The notes: generated from the sequence alone by a model not told the origin. Positions 35,421 through 45,525 are shown, numbered from the stretch's first letter. The stretch: 53,468 nucleotides of DNA from Collinsella sp. (GCA_019414545.1 DXLV01000010.1:1-53468), one strand, 5' to 3'. Made by a program: numbers and translations.

Positions 35421-35460
35421 AACCACCACAAAGGTGCCTGTCCCCTTTGTGGTGGTTTTA
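35421..35460. repeat. palindromic repeat, ACCACCAC family
   Basis: AACCACCACAAAGG, TGCCTGTCCCC, TTTGTGGTGGTT. Cleanest copy of the type that ends lgt. Confidence 0.85.
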
Positions 35461-35610
35461 GGTCATGGTCGGTGTGATAAACGAATAACCGTTCATACGC
35501 GATCTCCTTACTTATATATGTGTCGCGTTGCCGCCATTATAGCGACCGCCGCGAGCGACCACGCCGTCCGCAAAACGCCGTCTCAGCAGCAATAACCGAC
35601 GTTTCCCCAG

Positions 35611-35651
35611 ATAAAACCTGCCAAAATAAACCTGTCCCTTTTTGGTAGGTA
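35611..35651. repeat. palindromic repeat, CCTGCC family
   Basis: AAACCTGCC, AAAATAAACCTGTCCCTTTTT, GGTAGGT. In the long gap upstream of the ABC binding protein. Confidence 0.8.
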
Positions 35652-35692
35652 GAATAACCCATAAGGTAAGTATGTTTCTGAGTTATTTCGTG

Positions 35693-35722
35693 TTGACCCG
35701 TCTGAGCACAATAGGGTATAAC
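35693..35722 (+). promoter_or_regulatory. promoter of the amino-acid ABC operon
   Basis: TTGACC (35693-35698), 18 bp, TATAAC (35717-35722), about 44 nt before the start codon. The best consensus match in the window. Confidence 0.75.
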
Positions 35723-35765
35723 TCTACTCAACCGCTAGGGATTTTATTGAGAAAGGTGTTCTACC

Positions 35766-36761
35766 ATGAGCAAGAACCTCTCCCAGCAGGTCGTTCTCGA
35801 CCGCCGCGGCTTTGTCGCCGCCACCTTCGCAACCGTTGCCGGCCTTGGTCTTGCCGGCTGCTCCGACACCAGCGCCGAGGCCGACAAGGGTTCCGCCGCC
35901 GGCTCTTCCAAGAGCTCCGAAGATACCGAGGCTTCTACCACGCTCGATGCCAAGGCATTCGACAAGCTCGTCGACAACGGCCCCAAGGCCGATGACGACG
36001 CCATCGCCGCCAGCACCTGGGCGACGGCCGTCAAGGACGCCGGCGTCTTTAAGATCGGTGGCGTTCAGACCTCCACCCTCTTCTCCCTCCTCAACGAGAA
36101 AGACGGTCAGACCCGCGGCTTCGATGCCGGCATCGCGCAGCTTCTGTCCAACTACATCCTGGGCGAGAACAAGGTCGAGATCACCCAGGTGACCTCCGAC
36201 ACCCGTGAGTCTGTCCTGCAGAATGGCCAGGTCGACGCCGTCTTTGCCACCTACACCATCACCGACGAGCGCAAGAAGCTCGTCTCCTTCGCCGGCCCCT
36301 ACTACTACACCCAGCAGGCCATCCTGGTGCTCGCCGACAACGACGACATCAAGAGCGTCGACGATCTGGCCGACAAGAACGTCGCCGTCCAGTCCGGCTC
36401 CAACGGCCCCGCCATCCTGGAGGAGTTCGCCCCCAAGGCCAGCCAACAGGAGTTCAAGACCGATGAGGAGGCCCGCCAGGCACTTCAGCAGGGCCGCGTT
36501 GACGCCTACGTCATCGACAACAACATGCAGCAGAGCGCCCTGGTCCGCGAGCCCGGTAAGTACAAGATTGCCGGCAAGCCCTTCGGCAGCAAGGAGCCCT
36601 ATGGCATTGGCCTGCCACTCGATTCCGACGGTGTCGCCTTTGTCAACGACTTCCTTAAGAAGATCGAGGATGACGGCACCTGGACCGAGCTGTGGCAGAT
36701 CTGCATTGGCGACCGTACGGGCGACACCAATGTTCCCGAGCTGCCCGAGATCGGCGCCTAG
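35766..36761 (+). CDS. polar amino acid ABC transporter, substrate-binding lipoprotein
   Basis: 331 residues. The N-terminus has a twin-arginine motif (R13-R14 in LDRRGFVA) and a lipobox LAGC with C32, so the protein may use Tat export and then Lgt. A Ser/Glu-rich linker precedes a periplasmic-binding fold of the SBP_bac_3 type (about 80-320) with DAVFATYTITDERKKLVSFAGPYY and SVDDLADKNVAVQSGS. Related proteins bind glutamine, glutamate or other polar amino acids. It is the first gene of a five-gene cluster with permeases, ATPase and a hydrolase. A terminator-like hairpin follows, which would raise its level over the permeases. Confidence 0.93.
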   Translation: MSKNLSQQVVLDRRGFVAATFATVAGLGLAGCSDTSAEADKGSAAGSSKSSEDTEASTTLDAKAFDKLVDNGPKADDDAIAASTWATAVKDAGVFKIGGVQTSTLFSLLNEKDGQTRGFDAGIAQLLSNYILGENKVEITQVTSDTRESVLQNGQVDAVFATYTITDERKKLVSFAGPYYYTQQAILVLADNDDIKSVDDLADKNVAVQSGSNGPAILEEFAPKASQQEFKTDEEARQALQQGRVDAYVIDNNMQQSALVREPGKYKIAGKPFGSKEPYGIGLPLDSDGVAFVNDFLKKIEDDGTWTELWQICIGDRTGDTNVPELPEIGA

Positions 36762-36849
36762 GCAGCGAGCCTAGTAACGGCCGCTACGAAACCATACGGA
36801 AACGCACGATGCGCTTTATTGCGCTAAACTGTTTCCTCACTGAGTTGTC

Positions 36850-36883
36850 GGGGCTTCCGTACACACGGGAGCCCCTTTCCTTA
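36850..36883 (+). terminator. attenuator-like terminator between binding protein and permease genes
   Basis: GGGGCTTCCGT (36850-36860) pairs with ACGGGAGCCCC (36865-36875) with one wobble, followed by TTTCCTT. Readthrough would supply the transporter genes. Confidence 0.65.
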
Positions 36884-36899
36884 CCGGCGGGAGGTCCGC

Positions 36900-37559
36900 A
36901 TGAGTCTCTCCGAGCTCTGGTCGCTCTATGGCCAGAACTATATCGACGCGCTGCTAGCAACCTGGGGCATGACGCTTGAGTCGTTTGCCATCGCCATGGT
37001 GCTGGCCGTCGCCGTCACCGTGATGCGCGTGTCGCCGCTCAAGCCGCTGCGCGTCTTTGGCGACCTGTATGTCCAGGTCTTCCGTAACATCCCCGGCATC
37101 GCGCTGCTCATTATCGTCGTCTATGCGCTGCCGCCGCTCAAGGTCGTCCTGCCCTACCGCACCTGCGTCATCGTCGCCACGGTGCTCTTGGGTTCTGCCT
37201 TTGGCTCCGAGAACTTTATGAGCGGCATCAACACCGTCGGTGTCGGCCAGGTGGAAGCCGCCCGCTCGCTGGGCATGAGCTTCAGCCGTATCCTCGCCAA
37301 GATCGTGATTCCGCAGGCGCTGCGCTCGAGCGTACTGCCCATGACCAACCTCTTTATCGCCATCATGCTCACCACCGCGCTCGGCAGTCAGGTGCCGCTT
37401 AAACCGCAGGAGCTCACCGGCGTGGTGAGCTACATCAACACGCGCTCGCTCGGCGGCGTCGCCGCGTTCTTTATCTCGGCGCTCGGCTACCTGGGCACGG
37501 CCTTTGTGGTGAGCCACATTGGCAACTATATCGATAAGAAGGTGAGGATCCTCCGATGA
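36900..37559 (+). CDS. amino acid ABC transporter permease 1
   Basis: 219 residues, five membrane helices. The EAA-type ATPase-contact loop is VGQVEAARSLGMSFSRILAKIVIPQALR (about 115-142). The HisM/GlnP-like fold fits a polar amino acid importer. GGGAGG precedes the ATG. It overlaps the next permease by 4 bp. Confidence 0.93.
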   Translation: MSLSELWSLYGQNYIDALLATWGMTLESFAIAMVLAVAVTVMRVSPLKPLRVFGDLYVQVFRNIPGIALLIIVVYALPPLKVVLPYRTCVIVATVLLGSAFGSENFMSGINTVGVGQVEAARSLGMSFSRILAKIVIPQALRSSVLPMTNLFIAIMLTTALGSQVPLKPQELTGVVSYINTRSLGGVAAFFISALGYLGTAFVVSHIGNYIDKKVRILR

Positions 37560-38389
37560 GCAAGCACTCCACCTCCGCGCTCACCATGCGCGATGCGCTC
37601 TACGAGGCTCCCGGCCCCAAGATGCGCGCCAAGATTCGCGTCGGCACCGCCATCTCACTTGTTGCCGTGGCCGCGCTCATCGCTCTGGTACTGCAGCGCT
37701 TTTATGTGACCGGCCAGCTTTCGGTCCATTACTGGTACTTCTTTACGCACCTCACCACCTGGAAGTTCCTGCTTGCCGGTTTTGAGGGCACCGTTAAAGT
37801 CGCGCTCACCGCCGGCGCCATCGCGCTGGTACTGGGCTTAGCCCTCATGCTCGGCCGTACCAGCGACATCAAGCCGTTGCAACTGGTCTGCCGCGTGCTC
37901 ACCGATTTCTTCCGTGGCGTGCCGAGCCTGTTGTTCATCTACTTCTTCTTTTTGGTGCTGCCCCAGTACAAGATCGCGCTGCCGTCGTTTTGGATGCTCA
38001 CGCTTCCCGTCGCGCTCGCTGCAGCCGGCGTACTGGCCGAGATCTTCCGCGCCGGCGTCAACGCCGTGCCGCGCGGTCAGGTCGAGGCAGCCCAGGCGCT
38101 CGGTCTCTCCAAGGCCAAAATCACCTTTAAAATCGTATTGCCCCAGGCGATTCGGTTTATCATTCCGTCGTTGATTTCGCAGCTTGTGGTCGTAGTCAAG
38201 GACACCACCGTCGCCTATGTCGTGAGCTACCCCGACCTCATGCAAAATGCCCGCGTGCTCATTACCAACTACGACGCCCTCGTGTCGGTCTACCTGGTGA
38301 TCGCGGTCATCTACATCCTCATCAACGTCGCGATCAACAAGGCCGCTGTCTACGTTTCGCACAAGACCGGCGCGACCATCATCCGCTAA
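37556..38389 (+). CDS. amino acid ABC transporter permease 2
   Basis: 277 residues. A cytoplasmic N-terminal stretch of about 30 residues is followed by five or six helices and the loop RGQVEAAQALGLSKAKITFKIVLPQAIRF. It is the partner of the preceding permease and starts with an ATGA overlap, showing tight coupling. GGATCC-like ribosome site. Confidence 0.93.
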   Translation: MSKHSTSALTMRDALYEAPGPKMRAKIRVGTAISLVAVAALIALVLQRFYVTGQLSVHYWYFFTHLTTWKFLLAGFEGTVKVALTAGAIALVLGLALMLGRTSDIKPLQLVCRVLTDFFRGVPSLLFIYFFFLVLPQYKIALPSFWMLTLPVALAAAGVLAEIFRAGVNAVPRGQVEAAQALGLSKAKITFKIVLPQAIRFIIPSLISQLVVVVKDTTVAYVVSYPDLMQNARVLITNYDALVSVYLVIAVIYILINVAINKAAVYVSHKTGATIIR

Positions 38390-38425
38390 CGCTTTACCAT
38401 TTCGAGTCATAAGGAGCCGAGCACC

Positions 38426-39190
<765 letters not shown>

Positions 39191-39242
39191 CCCAATTGCC
39201 ATATCCGCTCGCCATGACCATCCAAACTCGAAAGCAACACCT

Positions 39243-40052
39243 ATGATCGGAACTCGCACTTCATCGTCCTACACCCCACATGTCGACGTCGCCCCCGCCG
39301 ACCGCCCACTCATCCTCGTCGCGCCGCGTTGGGAAGAGGCAAAGCCGTTTTTAAGCGAGACGCTCTCCCCCAACGAGGAGATCGCCAGCGTCTTTGTCGA
39401 TGCCATCCTTGCTGCAGGCGGTCTGCCGCTGCAGATGTCCATCACCGAGGACATTGAGGTCATCCGCCATTACGTCGATATCGCCGACGGCATCGCCATT
39501 CCCGGCGGCCCCGATGTCAATCCCAAACGTTGGGGCGATGATCGACCCTACGACCCCACGCTGTGCTGTGAGATCCGCGATAGCTTTGAATTTAAGCTGG
39601 TCGGCGAGATACTCCGCGCCAAAAAGCCGCTCTTTACCACCTGCCGCGGCACGCAGTTGCTCAATGTCGCCACTGGCGGCACCCTGTGCATGGACGTGCC
39701 GAGCCTGGGCGCTCGCGAGGGCCGCACGCAGTGGCGCCATACCCACGTGCTCAACGACCCCGTACATCCCGTCGAGGTCGTGCCGGGCTCGCTGCTGGAG
39801 CGCGCGCTTGGCGGGCACAGGCTGATCCAGACCAACTCAGCACATCACTGCTGCGTCGACCGTCTGGGTAAGAGCACGCGTTTGGTCGCCAAGGCAACCG
39901 ACGGCGTTCCCGAATGCATCGAAGTCGAAGGCCAGCCTTTCTGCCTGGGCGTGCAATGGCATCCCGAGTACACGTGGAAGTCGCTCGAGACCGACTTTAA
40001 CCTGTGGAAGTCGTTTGTCGAGGCAGCGGCCAAGGTAAAGCAGGCCCGCTAG
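39243..40052 (+). CDS. class I glutamine amidotransferase-like gamma-glutamyl hydrolase (peptidase C26)
   Basis: 269 residues. The nucleophile elbow FTTCRGTQLLNV gives C134, and GVQWHPEYTW near 240 supplies the His/Glu pair. PGGPDVNPKRW, the long insertion between strands, is typical of gamma-glutamyl-gamma-aminobutyrate hydrolases (PuuD type). It would release glutamate from gamma-glutamyl compounds in the cytosol. The last gene of the ABC cluster, with a strong bidirectional terminator after it. Together they suggest uptake and cleavage of glutamine-like or gamma-glutamyl solutes; the substrate is inference. Confidence 0.9.
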   Translation: MIGTRTSSSYTPHVDVAPADRPLILVAPRWEEAKPFLSETLSPNEEIASVFVDAILAAGGLPLQMSITEDIEVIRHYVDIADGIAIPGGPDVNPKRWGDDRPYDPTLCCEIRDSFEFKLVGEILRAKKPLFTTCRGTQLLNVATGGTLCMDVPSLGAREGRTQWRHTHVLNDPVHPVEVVPGSLLERALGGHRLIQTNSAHHCCVDRLGKSTRLVAKATDGVPECIEVEGQPFCLGVQWHPEYTWKSLETDFNLWKSFVEAAAKVKQAR

Positions 40053-40071
40053 TTCACGGACAGCACAACAC

Positions 40072-40116
40072 AAAAGGGCGCCCCGCCGGCCACATGGTCC
40101 GACGGGGCGCCCTTTT
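40072..40116. terminator. bidirectional terminator
   Basis: AAAAGGGCGCCCCG (40072-40085) and its perfect complement (40103-40116), with T-tracts on both strands, between convergent genes. Confidence 0.9.
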
Positions 40117-40159
40117 ACCTATATATGGCCGGGGCACGTAGCCCTAGGCTCGCAAGCCC

Positions 40160-40516
40160 TTATTCAGCCGTCTCGCGCAGGGCCGACATCGTTGCCGCAT
40201 ATTGCTGCTGCAGCGCGTGCATTCCCTCGCGAGCGCCGTCAACGGCATCGGCACCGCGCAGCGCTTCGGTCACCACGACCGCCGGCTCGTACAGATTATC
40301 GAATCCCAGGGTCTGGCTCACGCCCTTGAGCGTGTGCGCTGCCATAAACGCACCTTCGGCGTCTCCTACCGCCATGGCGGCCTCCAGCTTGTCCATGCTC
40401 TCGTCATCCAAAAACTTGAGGGCAAAGCGGGCAAGCATTTCCTCGCCCATCAGCCGAGCGCACGCGTCATCATAATTTGCGCCGATCTTCTCATACGCCT
40501 CACGCATGGAAATCAT
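40160..40516 (-). CDS. Hpt-domain phosphotransfer protein
   Basis: 118 residues, all helical. AHTLKGVSQTLGF with phospho-acceptor H61 is the Hpt signature. A phosphoryl group would pass to or from a receiver such as that in the next gene. It lies 24 bp downstream of the REC/HD-GYP gene and is very likely in one operon with it. No histidine kinase is in this window. AAAGGAG lies about 10 nt upstream of the ATG. Confidence 0.9.
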   Translation of the reverse strand: MISMREAYEKIGANYDDACARLMGEEMLARFALKFLDDESMDKLEAAMAVGDAEGAFMAAHTLKGVSQTLGFDNLYEPAVVVTEALRGADAVDGAREGMHALQQQYAATMSALRETAE

Positions 40517-40540
40517 GAATCAAAAACTCCTTTGGTCAAA

Positions 40541-42421
40541 CTAAATCGTGGGAAACGCAACGACGTCGGCGGGGCGTGCCAACGTCTCGGCAATTTGGTC
40601 TTGCACCTCGAGCAGGCAATCGAGCAGCAGCGGGTTAAAGGTGCCGCACTTACCGTCCAGGATCATCTGGATCGCCTCCTTGTGCGGGATAGCGTCCTTG
40701 TACACACGCACACTCGTCAGAGCATCGTACACGTCAGCCACCGAAACCACCTGCGCGGCGATGGGGATATCGTCGCCCTTGAGGCCATCGGGATAACCCT
40801 TGCCGTCCCAGCGCTCGTGATGCCAACGCGCAATCTGGTACGCATATTCCATAAGCGCATTGCCGGCGTGATGGCTACCCAGCTTAAGCAGCATATCGGC
40901 GCCGATCGTGGTATGCGTCTTCATGATCTCGAACTCCTCGGGCGTAAGGCGCCCGGGCTTGTTGAGGATCGCATCGTCAATCGACATCTTGCCGATATCG
41001 TGCAGCGCCGAAGCCAGGGCGATCGTAGAGCGTTCCTCATTGTCGAGGGAGACCGTGCCGCTACGCTGGACCAGACAGCCAAGCAGCAGCTCGGTCAGCT
41101 TCTCGATGTTCGTAACGTGTCTGCCGCTCTCGCCGTTGCGAAGCTCCATGACGCCGGCCATGATGTCGATGAGCATGCGACTGTTCTTGACGCGCTCGTT
41201 GTACTGCTGGGACAGCAGGTTCGTCAGGCGGCGCTGTTTGGCGTATAGGCGGATGGTGTTGCTTACACGGCGGCGCACGACACGGGAGTCAAACGGGCGG
41301 TTGATATAGTCCGAGGCGCCCAGCTCGTACGCGCGCAGAACCATATCATCGGAATCTTCGCTCGAGATCATGATGACAGGCAGATTGTCGATACCCGATC
41401 GGCGCGACAGATCGGCCAGTACCTCAAAGCCACTTATGCCCGGCATGATAATGTCCAGCAGCACGAGCGACAACTCATCGCCATAGCGGTCGACCATGTC
41501 GAGCGCCGCACGACCGTTATCGGCCTCGAGGATACAATACTCGTCCTTGAGCATCTCGTTGAGAATGACTCGGTTCATCTCGGAGTCATCGACAATAAGC
41601 ACCAAAGGCTTTTCGCTTTGGAAGGCCTCGATGGAATCGGCATCGGTCACGACCGTACCGGCTTTTGCCTTAGCGCGGCTCAGTAACTGGGCAGCGCGGC
41701 CAACGCCCTCATCGACCGTCTCGCCATGAATGCGAACGCCACCAACACATGCCGTCAAGCTCACGTACTCATGGCCCGGAATAATCGTGGAACGAACGGC
41801 ATCGGACACCTGATGCAGGCGACGGGTGAAGTCATCGGAGGGAATATTGGGCATGACAACCACAAACTTGTCGCAGCCATAGCGCACAAGCTCGTCAGTC
41901 GAACGGATTCCGCTGCGCATGGCTGTCGCCACAGCACCGAGCGCAAGGTCGCCGGCATGACGGCCACACGTATCGTTGAAGACCCTAAAATCATCAAGGT
42001 CGATCACCGCAACGCCGGCATTCACGCGGGTGCTACGGAGCTTTTCCTCGTAATATCGGCGATTGCGCACATTCGTCAGCACGTCGGTGTAGACAAGGTC
42101 CTCTTCTGCGGCCTCTTGCTCATCGATCGGACGCACCATCAGCAAGACGTGAGGCTCGCCCTCGACCTTCAAAGGGCGTAGACGGGCGCGGTACTCAGTG
42201 CCATCATTGAGCAGTTGCTCCGACACCTCATCGGAGTCTGCCAAAGCCTCAAGACTTGACTGACGCAGACAAGGACACCGATCACCGGCGAGCAGGCAGT
42301 TAGGCTCACTCTTAATCTGATCGGCCGACAGCAAACGCACCACGGGGTAGGTCTTCGCGACACGGGCGACCTCGGCGGCAGCCTCCTCGTCGGTTAGATT
42401 GACCTCGTGATTATTGAGCAT
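40541..42421 (-). CDS. GGDEF-like / receiver / HD-GYP signalling protein
   Basis: 626 residues. A PAS-like N-terminus (1-105) is followed by a GGDEF-family domain (about 110-265), a receiver (about 273-395) and an HD-GYP phosphodiesterase (about 415-610). The cyclase motif is GCDKF (182-186) instead of GGDEF, so cyclase activity is unlikely. The receiver has DD (278-279) and acceptor D323, but its conserved Lys is Arg (NRPF, 374-377). HD-GYP has HDIGK (474-478) and HHERWDGKGYPDGL (534-547), suggesting cyclic-di-GMP or similar hydrolysis. GAAAGGG precedes the start. Hpt downstream may be its phosphate source. Confidence 0.93.
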   Translation of the reverse strand: MLNNHEVNLTDEEAAAEVARVAKTYPVVRLLSADQIKSEPNCLLAGDRCPCLRQSSLEALADSDEVSEQLLNDGTEYRARLRPLKVEGEPHVLLMVRPIDEQEAAEEDLVYTDVLTNVRNRRYYEEKLRSTRVNAGVAVIDLDDFRVFNDTCGRHAGDLALGAVATAMRSGIRSTDELVRYGCDKFVVVMPNIPSDDFTRRLHQVSDAVRSTIIPGHEYVSLTACVGGVRIHGETVDEGVGRAAQLLSRAKAKAGTVVTDADSIEAFQSEKPLVLIVDDSEMNRVILNEMLKDEYCILEADNGRAALDMVDRYGDELSLVLLDIIMPGISGFEVLADLSRRSGIDNLPVIMISSEDSDDMVLRAYELGASDYINRPFDSRVVRRRVSNTIRLYAKQRRLTNLLSQQYNERVKNSRMLIDIMAGVMELRNGESGRHVTNIEKLTELLLGCLVQRSGTVSLDNEERSTIALASALHDIGKMSIDDAILNKPGRLTPEEFEIMKTHTTIGADMLLKLGSHHAGNALMEYAYQIARWHHERWDGKGYPDGLKGDDIPIAAQVVSVADVYDALTSVRVYKDAIPHKEAIQMILDGKCGTFNPLLLDCLLEVQDQIAETLARPADVVAFPTI

Positions 42422-42632
42422 ATGGGGCCCTTTCGATAGTTTCGCATGGTAGCGGTGGGTTCCAAATGTTACAAGGGTAACACCTTGCCGATGCAGGCAA
42501 GCACGTGAATGCTATTACATTTTTATGAGTTGGCAGGCGGCGCGATTGAAGCCGCAGACGTGAGGTTTTGAGCACATTTGTTAACACGGCCGAAACGTTT
42601 GCGAGTGAAGACTGTTTTGATTTTTACGGCTG

Positions 42633-43430
42633 CTAGAGCTCCAGGATGCTACGGACAGTCTGGGCAGCCGCTGCCGGGCGATCGCGCAGGCCGTTGTGCG
42701 CGCCCGGGATTGTCACGAGGGGGCAATCGAGATATTCGGCAGCCGCTCGCGTGCCAGCCTCGCGGGGCGTGCCAATCGAGAGCTCGCCCAGGAGCACGGC
42801 GGCCACCGTTTTTGACGCGCGAACGCTATCCCAATCGGGAACGCAGGTCATAGTAATCCCGTATTCATTGGCCATGAAGCAACGACCATTGCGCAGGGCA
42901 TGTTTGGCTTCCGCTTCGGTCGTTCCAGGAGCCTCGGGGTCCAAGTCGCCGAGGGCTCCCAAGAAAAGCCGGAGCGCCCTTGAAACCTTTCCAGCCGCAA
43001 TCATATCGAGCAAAACCGGGGCTGCGCCCATGCCGACGCCTTCGGCCGACACAGCCGGCTCATGCAGAATCGCACGGGCGACGAGATGGGGTTCGGTACG
43101 AAGAAGCTCCAGCGCCACCAACGTACCGGCGCTGTGCGCAAGCACATTTGTCGGAGCGCCAACGTGTTCGATCACGGCTTGCAGATCGGCGGCCTGAGCG
43201 GCAAGATCATAGCTGCCGTCTGCCGCATCGCTGCTGCCACCACAGCCGCGGCGGTCGTAGGCAATTACGCGGTAGTTGCGACTGAGCTCACAAGCGATGC
43301 CGTCGAAAAATGTGCCGTCGACACAAGCGCCGTGCACGCACACCAAGGCAGGAGCATCAGGCGACACATCCGGGTCGGCATATTCGCGACAGGCAATCGT
43401 GGTGCCCGCATTCTCGACCGTAAAATCCAT
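42633..43430 (-). CDS. alpha/beta hydrolase
   Basis: 265 residues. Oxyanion-hole HGACVDG (33-39), nucleophile elbow AHSAGT (about 98-103), and a C-terminal His in PGAHNGLRD close to the end mark an alpha/beta-hydrolase with Ser-Asp/Glu-His. A lid of about 60 residues lies between. It may be an esterase, lipase or epoxide-hydrolase-like enzyme; the substrate is not identified. It stands alone and is divergent from the radical SAM gene. Confidence 0.9.
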   Translation of the reverse strand: MDFTVENAGTTIACREYADPDVSPDAPALVCVHGACVDGTFFDGIACELSRNYRVIAYDRRGCGGSSDAADGSYDLAAQAADLQAVIEHVGAPTNVLAHSAGTLVALELLRTEPHLVARAILHEPAVSAEGVGMGAAPVLLDMIAAGKVSRALRLFLGALGDLDPEAPGTTEAEAKHALRNGRCFMANEYGITMTCVPDWDSVRASKTVAAVLLGELSIGTPREAGTRAAAEYLDCPLVTIPGAHNGLRDRPAAAAQTVRSILEL

Positions 43431-43655
43431 GTTGTGCCCCCATCATCAATGCTCATCCAGTTGCACGTCAGCACGGTTGGATGGACCCGCATTGCTTTAC
43501 ACCTTGTTAACAGATTAACTTTACCCGACCCGAGGCTTTTCATGGCACGGCATCATGAGCGACGTGAAAAAACGAAACTTGTAAAGCAAGAGCCCACACC
43601 TTGCTTTGGAGCCGATGCTATGCTTAGGCACAATTGTCTTGAGGAGCATATGCCT

Positions 43656-44432
43656 ATGTCTACGTTTTTGAATGCCAGCCCCATCTTTGGGCCCGTTCGC
43701 AGCCGTCGCCTTGGTCTCTCGCTCGGCGTCAACATGATGCCGGCCAGCGGCAAAATCTGCACGTTCGACTGCATCTACTGCGAGAACGGCCTCAACGCCG
43801 AGCGCCCCTGCCATGAGCCGTATAACACGGCTGCCGTGGTACTCGAAGCGCTCGAGGCAAAGCTGCGCGAGATGGCAGCCGAGGGCGAGCTCCCCGATGT
43901 AATCACCTTCGCAGGCAACGGCGAGCCCACCGCCGCACCGGAGTTTCCACGGGCCATCGCCGGCGCCGTCGCACTGCGCGACGAGCTTGCCCCAAACTCC
44001 AAGATCGCCGTGCTCTCCAACGGCACACGCGCCGACCGCCCCGAGGTGCACGACGCGCTCATGATGGTCGACGACAACATTCTTAAGCTCGATACCGTCG
44101 ACCCGGCGTTTATCCAGCTGCTCGACCAGCCTGTTGGCCCCTACAACGTCGAACACCAGATCGAGACGTTCGCAAGCTTTGACGGTCACGTTATTATCCA
44201 GACGATCTTTTTGACCGGCGAGTATCAGGGCAAGCTCATCGACAATACCGGCGAGGAGTATGTTGCCCCCTGGCTCGCGGCGCTTGAGCGCATTCGTCCG
44301 CAGGAGGCGACCATCTACACGGTCGCGCGCGAGACACCAGTCGCTGGCCTTGCCAAAGCAGCGCCCGAGGTGCTCGACGCCATTGCCGCGCGCGTCCAAG
44401 CCCTCGGCACCCCTTGCCAGGTGAGCTACTAG
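43656..44432 (+). CDS. radical SAM protein (COG0731-like)
   Basis: 258 residues from the ATG at 43656; an in-frame ATG at 43650 is nearly as good, as GAGGAG lies 9 or 3 nt upstream. The [4Fe-4S] ligands are in CTFDCIYC (C35, C39, C42), a CX3CX2C pattern. SPIFGPVRSRRLGLSLGVN at the start and TFAGNGEPTA are family features of a group of radical SAM enzymes lacking a SPASM tail. Function is unknown. A longer upstream frame from 43062 is antisense to the hydrolase and rejected. Confidence 0.9.
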   Translation: MSTFLNASPIFGPVRSRRLGLSLGVNMMPASGKICTFDCIYCENGLNAERPCHEPYNTAAVVLEALEAKLREMAAEGELPDVITFAGNGEPTAAPEFPRAIAGAVALRDELAPNSKIAVLSNGTRADRPEVHDALMMVDDNILKLDTVDPAFIQLLDQPVGPYNVEHQIETFASFDGHVIIQTIFLTGEYQGKLIDNTGEEYVAPWLAALERIRPQEATIYTVARETPVAGLAKAAPEVLDAIAARVQALGTPCQVSY

Positions 44433-44463
44433 CGCGGCCGCCCGCCAGCAGTTAAATTAGCCC

Positions 44464-44499
44464 CATCCCAAATGAGCTGGTCTGCGGGTGGGCTATACT
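44464..44499 (+). promoter_or_regulatory. -10 box and CATCCCAAA motif before map
   Basis: CATCCCAAATGA (44464-44475) is followed by TATACT (44494-44499). The same pair stands before the OPT gene (10381-10411). Confidence 0.3.
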
Positions 44500-44524
44500 A
44501 GCTGCGGATGAAAGGAAGTTAGCC

Positions 44525-45412
44525 ATGTATGACAAAGGACCCGTGCCCGGCCGCAACGACGCTTGCTGGTGCGGCAGCGGCAAGAAATATAAGAAATGCC
44601 ATAGCGCCTTCGACGAGCGCCTCGAGCGCCTGTGGGAGGAGGGCTGGGAGGTTCTGCCCCGTACGCTCTACAAGACTCCCGCCGATATCGAGGGCATCAA
44701 GCGCTCGGCAGCCATCAACGTGGGCGTGCTCGATTATGTGGGCGAGCATATCGCCGCAGGCATGACCACCAACCAGATCGACCAGATGATCTACGACTAC
44801 ACCGTCGAGCACGGTGGCACGCCGGCCGACCTCAACTACGAGGGCTACCCCAAGAGCGTGTGCACCTCGATCAATGATGTGGTCTGCCACGGCATTCCCT
44901 GCGATACGGACGTGCTGCACGAGGGCGACATCATCAACGTGGACTGTTCCACGATCCTAGACGGCTACTTTAGCGACTCGAGCCGCATGTTCTGTATCGG
45001 CGAGGTCTCGGCCGAGCGCCAGCGCCTGGTCGATGTCACCCGCGCCAGCGTGGAAGCGGGTCTGGCGGCCGTCAAGCCATGGCTACCGCTCTCCGTTATG
45101 GCCGAGGCTGTGCAAAAGACCGTCGAGGACGCCGGCTTTAGCGTGGTGCGTGAGTACGGCGGACACGGCATCGGTAAGGAGTTCCACGAGGACCCGTTTG
45201 TGGGCTTTACCACCGAGGCGCCCGACGTAGACACCATCATGGTGCCAGGCATGGTCTTTACCATCGAGCCCATGGTCAACGCCGGAGCGCCCGATATCAA
45301 GATTAGCAAGGGCGACGGCTGGTGCGTGCGCACCAAGGACGGCAGCGATTCGGCCCAGTGCGAGGTACAGCTCGTGGTGACCGAGGACGGCTACGAGCTG
45401 CTGAGCTGGTAG
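44525..45412 (+). CDS. map: type I methionine aminopeptidase with SEC-C zinc motif
   Basis: 295 residues. The first 28 carry a SEC-C motif (C14, C16, C25, H26) thought to bind zinc and help ribosome docking. The catalytic pita-bread domain keeps the metal ligands D140, D151, H214, E248 and E280 and the substrate His H122. It removes the first methionine of new proteins. The start has AAAGGAAG upstream. A terminator with TTTTT follows. Many actinobacteria carry such a SEC-C form beside a plain one. Confidence 0.96.
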   Translation: MYDKGPVPGRNDACWCGSGKKYKKCHSAFDERLERLWEEGWEVLPRTLYKTPADIEGIKRSAAINVGVLDYVGEHIAAGMTTNQIDQMIYDYTVEHGGTPADLNYEGYPKSVCTSINDVVCHGIPCDTDVLHEGDIINVDCSTILDGYFSDSSRMFCIGEVSAERQRLVDVTRASVEAGLAAVKPWLPLSVMAEAVQKTVEDAGFSVVREYGGHGIGKEFHEDPFVGFTTEAPDVDTIMVPGMVFTIEPMVNAGAPDIKISKGDGWCVRTKDGSDSAQCEVQLVVTEDGYELLSW

Positions 45413-45421
45413 CCGTGGATG

Positions 45422-45466
45422 CGCCGGATGCTGACGGGCACGCCCGTCTTGCATCCGGCGTTTTTG
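45422..45466 (+). terminator. terminator after map
   Basis: CGCCGGATGC (45422-45431) pairs with GCATCCGGCG (45451-45460), with an inner GACGGGC/GCCCGTC stem, followed by TTTTT. Confidence 0.9.
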
Positions 45467-45484
45467 TTTGAACGTTTTGCCTGA

Positions 45485-45525
45485 TATAACCTGCCAAAAT
45501 AAACCTGTCCCTTTTTTGGCAGGTT
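45485..45525. repeat. palindromic repeat, CCTGCC family
   Basis: AACCTGCC, AAAATAAACCTGTCCCTTTTTT, GGCAGGTT. It lies between the map terminator and the next ribosome site. Confidence 0.85.

Noticed and set aside
35240..35660. CRISPR-like look of repeated palindromes
   Set aside because: Units are not evenly spaced direct repeats and have no spacers or cas genes nearby.
43062..43655. Long N-terminal extension of the radical SAM protein
   Set aside because: Antisense to the hydrolase gene with no ribosome site; the family starts at MSTFLN.
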